A DNA stretch of 6,305 nt from Phycisphaerae bacterium (lineage in GTDB: Bacteria > Planctomycetota > Phycisphaerae > JAAYCJ01), in the NCBI GenBank assembly GCA_015486815.1, contig WFQY01000397.1, positions 1 to 6,305 of the forward strand, written 5' to 3'. The notes beneath the pieces are model-generated. The model had not been told where the DNA came from, searched no databases, and saw nothing but the letters and a program-made list of their open reading frames with translations. Of the stretch, positions 5,807 through 6,305 are shown piece after piece (position 1 is the first letter of the stretch; each line of letters starts with the position of its first letter). The position numbers and the translations under genes are program-made.

Positions 5807-6305
5807 TTACTTTCGGTATGTTCGCAAGGTCATTCGACATTCAGCGATGGCGGACGGATTTCTCACAGCTCGAAATTTTCCGGAAAAGATAAATTTGCCA
5901 AGCGGATATTGGCCGGTTTTGTTTACAGGCTCAAGCAGTGCCTGCTCTATCGTGCCTGTCATTACCTTCCCCTTGCGGTCGAGCGAAAAGCAGATAAATC
6001 CCGTGCCGGTATAGCGAAGCTGAATATAACTACCTTCTTTGACTACTTTTGCGCTCACAGCATCGGTTACCGTTATAAGATATTCGATCCTTGCATTTAT
6101 CTGCGATGATTCCGCATACGTCCTGCCAGGAATCGGTCTCCATAGGAGCTTGGCATAAAGGACTTGCTTCAATATTTTCGCTGATTTACGCGTCATCGGC
6201 TCGAAGCTCTCGAGAACAATATAATAATCGCCCGATCGTCCGACATCGAAATACGCATACTGAAAATTCTGCGTCAGCGTTTCCGGATTGTCCGCAGTTT
6301 TATAA
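5807..6305 (-). CDS. Unrecognised protein, C-terminal part (5' end beyond window)
   Basis: The frame is open from the window edge to a TAA at 5807, giving 165 visible residues; an internal ATG at 6196 is probably not the true start, because coding-like sequence (FDVGRSGDYYIVLESFEP) precedes it in frame. The visible part alternates short hydrophobic and polar stretches, such as YYIVLESFE (27-35), ARIEYLITVTDAV (71-83), YIQLRYTGTGFICFSLD (93-109), suggestive of beta strands. One basic helix, SAKILKQVLYAKLLW (41-55), interrupts them. No catalytic motif, cluster of cysteines or membrane helix is visible, and I cannot name a family. It ends 131 bases before the ECF sigma gene on the same strand and may or may not be functionally linked to it. 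Confidence 0.65.
   Translation of the reverse strand, partial: YKTADNPETLTQNFQYAYFDVGRSGDYYIVLESFEPMTRKSAKILKQVLYAKLLWRPIPGRTYAESSQINARIEYLITVTDAVSAKVVKEGSYIQLRYTGTGFICFSLDRKGKVMTGTIEQALLEPVNKTGQYPLGKFIFSGKFRAVRNPSAIAECRMTLRTYRK

Overview
The window looks like chromosomal DNA of a Planctomycetota-type bacterium, most plausibly Phycisphaerae. The main clue is a short type IV prepilin-like protein carrying both an N-terminal GFTLIELL methylation motif and the C-terminal H-X9-DG motif, a combination that is expanded in that phylum. ECF sigma/anti-sigma pairs and mixed Shine-Dalgarno use also fit. This is inferred from protein character and is not a taxonomic assignment. I see no RNA genes, CRISPR array, insertion sequence or phage gene, and no gene-free stretch exceeds 300 bases.

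Left part (1-1946): a minus-strand pair reads purM (AIR synthetase, purine synthesis) and then, 34 bases downstream, a GH20 hexosaminidase D-like glycosidase cut by the window edge. purM has a consensus -10 box so close to its ATG that the mRNA may be leaderless. Divergent from it is a small plus-strand 2[4Fe-4S] ferredoxin gene with its own sigma70-type promoter and a strong ribosome binding site. The two halves of the ferredoxin remain strikingly alike at DNA level.

Middle (2124-3086): a strong hairpin terminator separates the ferredoxin from the convergent prepilin-like gene. The prepilin gene has a near-consensus promoter and a leader of about 100 bases that holds three alternating ATTACT/AGTAAT half-sites.

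Right part (3087-6305): a compact minus-strand operon encodes an ECF sigma factor (GTG start), an overlapping zinc-finger, single-pass anti-sigma factor with a large unrecognised extracytoplasmic part and a Thr-rich tail, and a pteridine-reductase-like SDR. An ECF-type promoter (GGAACAA, 16 bases, TCTAA) lies directly in front of the sigma gene, which suggests autoregulation. Upstream is the C-terminal part of an unrecognised protein on the same strand. The most system-like unit is therefore a self-activated membrane-stress regulon core with a cotranscribed reductase. The anti-sigma output domain and the reductase's role in it are the unexplained parts.
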